From: Paracoccus sp. (in: a-proteobacteria)
GTDB taxonomy: Bacteria > Pseudomonadota > Alphaproteobacteria > Rhodobacterales > Rhodobacteraceae
Length of the DNA: 59,602 bases
NCBI RefSeq assembly: GCF_030604785.1
Contig: NZ_JAUVVF010000015.1
Location: forward strand, 1-59,602
Direction of reading: 5' to 3'
The position numbers and the translations under genes were made by a program. Shown piece by piece: positions 57,911 through 59,602 of the stretch (the stretch's first letter is position 1; every line of letters starts with the position of its first letter). The notes under the pieces are model-generated. The model had not been told where the DNA came from. It ran no database searches and saw only the letters and a program-made list of their open reading frames with translations.

Positions 57911-59338
57911 ATGGCCGTCACCAAGACATCCTTTCGAGACTCGGTCGATCGCATGTTCTCGCATGCCGCCAGCCTCATGGAGCTGGCACCAGGGCTGGAA
58001 GAGAAGATCCGCGTTTGCAATTCGACCTATGTCGTAAGGTTCGGCGTGCGGCTTCGCGGCCAGATCCACACCTTCACCGGCTATCGCTCGGTGCATTCCG
58101 AACATATGGAGCCCGTGAAGGGTGGCATCCGCTACTCGCTGGACGTGAATCAGGACGAGGTCGAGGCGCTGGCCGCGCTGATGACCTACAAATGCGCGCT
58201 GGTCGAGGTGCCCTTCGGCGGCTCGAAGGGCGGGCTCTGCATCGATCCGCGCGCCTGGAACGAGGAGGAGCTTGAGCGGATCACCCGCCGCTTCACCTAT
58301 GAATTGTCCCGCCGCAACCTGATCTCGCCCAGCCAGAACGTGCCGGCGCCGGACATGGGCACGGGCGAGCGCGAGATGGCCTGGATGGCCGATGCCTACA
58401 AGCGGCTGCATCCCGACGACATCAATGCCAAGGCCTGCGTTACCGGCAAGCCGCGCACCGCGGGCGGTATCGATGGCCGGGTCGAGGCGACCGGGCGCGG
58501 CGTGCAATATGCGCTGCGCGAGTTCTTCCGGCATGACGACGTGATGGCCAAGGCCGGGCTGACCGGCACGCTGGCCGGCAAGCGGGTGATCGTGCAGGGT
58601 CTGGGCAATGTGGGCTATCACGCCGCGCAATTCCTGTCGGCCGAGGACCATGCGCTTGTCACCTGCGTGATCGAGCGTGACGGCGTCATCCGCAACCCGC
58701 AGGGCATCAATATCGACGCGCTGCGCGGGCATATTCGCGCCACCGGCGGCGTGAGGGGCTTTGCCGGCGGCGATTTCAGCGAGGACGGGCTGCGCGCGCT
58801 GGAAGACGAATGCGACATCCTGATCCCGGCCGCCATCGAGAGCGTGATCGATGGCGACAATGCCGCCCGCCTCAAGTGCCGCCTGATCATCGAGGCCGCG
58901 AACGGCCCCGTCACTGCCGATGCCGACGAGATCCTGCGCGAGAAGGGCGTGGTGATCATCCCCGACATGTATGCGAATGCCGGCGGCGTGACGGTGTCCT
59001 ATTTCGAATGGGTCAAGAACCTGTCCCAGATCAGCCTGGGCCGCCTGGAGCGCCGCCACGAGGAGGCCCGCGCCCGCATGCTGGTCGAGGAGCTGGAGCG
59101 GCTTTCGGCCGATACCGGGCTGAACTGGACGCTGTCGAAGGGATTCAAGGAAAGCTTCCTGACCGGCGCGGACGAGCTGGAGCTGGTGCGGTCGGGTCTG
59201 GATGACACGATGCGGACCTCGTTCCAGAAGATGAAGGAGGTCTGGGTCAACAATCCGCGCGTCACCGACATGCGGACGGCGGCCTATGTCGTGGCGATCC
59301 GGCGGATCTCGAACGTCTACAATTCGCTCGGGCTCTGA
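57911..59338 (+). CDS. gdhA: Glutamate dehydrogenase (Glu/Leu/Phe/Val dehydrogenase family)
   Basis: 475 residues. N-terminal substrate domain with KGGIRYSLDVNQDEVEALAA and the catalytic Lys in VPFGGSKGGLCIDP; NAD(P) fold VIVQGLGNVGYHAAQFLSAE near 217-236; DMYANAGGVTVSYFEWVKN near the end. Interconverts glutamate with 2-oxoglutarate and ammonia; the hexameric short form, NAD-type by likeness. AAGGA lies before the ATG. Regulated, I infer, by the divergent TetR protein. Followed at once by repeat copy E. Confidence 0.95.
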   Translation: MAVTKTSFRDSVDRMFSHAASLMELAPGLEEKIRVCNSTYVVRFGVRLRGQIHTFTGYRSVHSEHMEPVKGGIRYSLDVNQDEVEALAALMTYKCALVEVPFGGSKGGLCIDPRAWNEEELERITRRFTYELSRRNLISPSQNVPAPDMGTGEREMAWMADAYKRLHPDDINAKACVTGKPRTAGGIDGRVEATGRGVQYALREFFRHDDVMAKAGLTGTLAGKRVIVQGLGNVGYHAAQFLSAEDHALVTCVIERDGVIRNPQGINIDALRGHIRATGGVRGFAGGDFSEDGLRALEDECDILIPAAIESVIDGDNAARLKCRLIIEAANGPVTADADEILREKGVVIIPDMYANAGGVTVSYFEWVKNLSQISLGRLERRHEEARARMLVEELERLSADTGLNWTLSKGFKESFLTGADELELVRSGLDDTMRTSFQKMKEVWVNNPRVTDMRTAAYVVAIRRISNVYNSLGL

Positions 59339-59342
59339 TCGC

Positions 59343-59365
59343 GGGATATTTGCACCAAGGCAAAG
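59343..59365. repeat. Dispersed palindromic repeat, copy E (core only)
   Basis: GGGATATTTGCACCAAGG and CAAAG: the core without the hairpin modules. It lies in the 33-bp gap between the convergent gdh and Sua5-type genes. Confidence 0.75.
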
Positions 59366-59371
59366 GGATGG

Positions 59372-59602
59372 TCAGTCGCGGGGGGCGGCGGCGCGGCGGA
59401 GGCGGTCGTTGATCGCGCGGCCCAAGCCGTGATCGGGGATTGGGGCAACCGAGATCGGGCGCCCGAGCGCGTCGGCGCGGCGCAGGAGGTCGAAGAGGCG
59501 CGCGGCGGCCTCGGTCAGGTCTCCGCTGGTCGAGAGGGTCAACGGGCCGGGCGTGCCGAAACCCAGATGCGTCTCGTCCGGGCGGGGTTCGGCGTTCAGC
59601 CG
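59372..59602 (-). CDS. tsaC: Threonylcarbamoyl-AMP synthase, Sua5 type (5' part beyond window)
   Basis: Only the last 76 residues are present. They match the C-terminal Sua5 domain: RLNAEPRPDETHLGFGTPGP, LSTSGDLTEAAARLFDLLRR, and ISVAPIPDHGLGRAINDRLR followed by RAA. The enzyme makes threonylcarbamoyl-AMP for the t6A37 tRNA modification; having the extra C-terminal domain makes it Sua5-like rather than the short TsaC. Convergent with gdh. Confidence 0.9.
   Translation of the reverse strand, partial: RLNAEPRPDETHLGFGTPGPLTLSTSGDLTEAAARLFDLLRRADALGRPISVAPIPDHGLGRAINDRLRRAAAPRD

Overview
The window looks like about 60 kb of ordinary chromosome from an alphaproteobacterium of the Rhodobacteraceae, most likely Paracoccus or a close relative. 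The DNA is very GC-rich and densely packed with genes on both strands. The lineage-typical genes include COQ9, a complex I NDUFA9-like protein, DUF1127, DUF1013/TrcR, DUF2794, DciA (DUF721), glutamate synthase GltD, AlkB beside MutY, and an aromatic aminotransferase that matches my memory of the Paracoccus denitrificans enzyme. I see no rRNA, CRISPR array, insertion sequence, prophage or conjugation module. One tRNA-Leu(CAG) is present.

Layout. 1-9.2 kb: a cut-off exported protein, gltD, uppP with an NDUFA9-like gene, tRNA-Leu, katG, a DUF4202-CbiX fusion and a DAO-family FAD oxidoreductase that diverges from mnmD. 9.2-20.9 kb: an HNH protein, a tiny secreted protein, two tandem Lrp regulators divergent from ilvC, a Crp-type regulator, alkB-mutY, dciA-dsbA-CoA transferase, mscL, ald with its divergent Lrp regulator, and rpsU. 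20.9-31.7 kb: COQ9, quinone oxidoreductase, RNase T2, trcR, a GlsB-type membrane protein, gabD, an overlapping TPP enzyme/P1 peptidase pair, smpB, and sseA-tyrB. 31.8-45.6 kb: an OmpA envelope pair, ubiA/rsmE, DUF1127, msrA-prmA, DUF484-xerC, a transaldolase-like aldolase, priA, lytic transglycosylase, a Lys/Ala-rich protein and an L,D-transpeptidase. 45.9-59.6 kb: nadE, an 18-repeat MORN protein, ycjX/DUF697, an RTX-repeat protein, hrpB, DUF2794, two tandem I78-like lipoproteins, a TetR regulator divergent from glutamate dehydrogenase, and the 3' end of a Sua5-type tRNA modification gene.

How the genes work together. Nitrogen and amino-acid metabolism recurs (gltD, ilvC, ald, gabD, tyrB, gdh, nadE), several of these with divergent local regulators. 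A second theme is the envelope (uppP, OmpA, lytic transglycosylase, L,D-transpeptidase, MORN, RTX and I78 proteins). A third is informational upkeep (mutY, dciA, priA, xerC, rpsU, smpB, rsmE, prmA, mnmD, sua5).

Most unusual signals. First, a dispersed modular palindromic repeat with at least five copies: four sit exactly at junctions between convergent genes, and the fifth lies in frame inside hrpB and adds about 22 residues to the helicase. Second, a long Lys/Ala-rich reading frame with a strong internal translation start. Third, an 18-bp perfect palindrome between tetR and gdh. Fourth, a probable split MnmC pair on opposite strands. I found no clearly new defence or mobile system.
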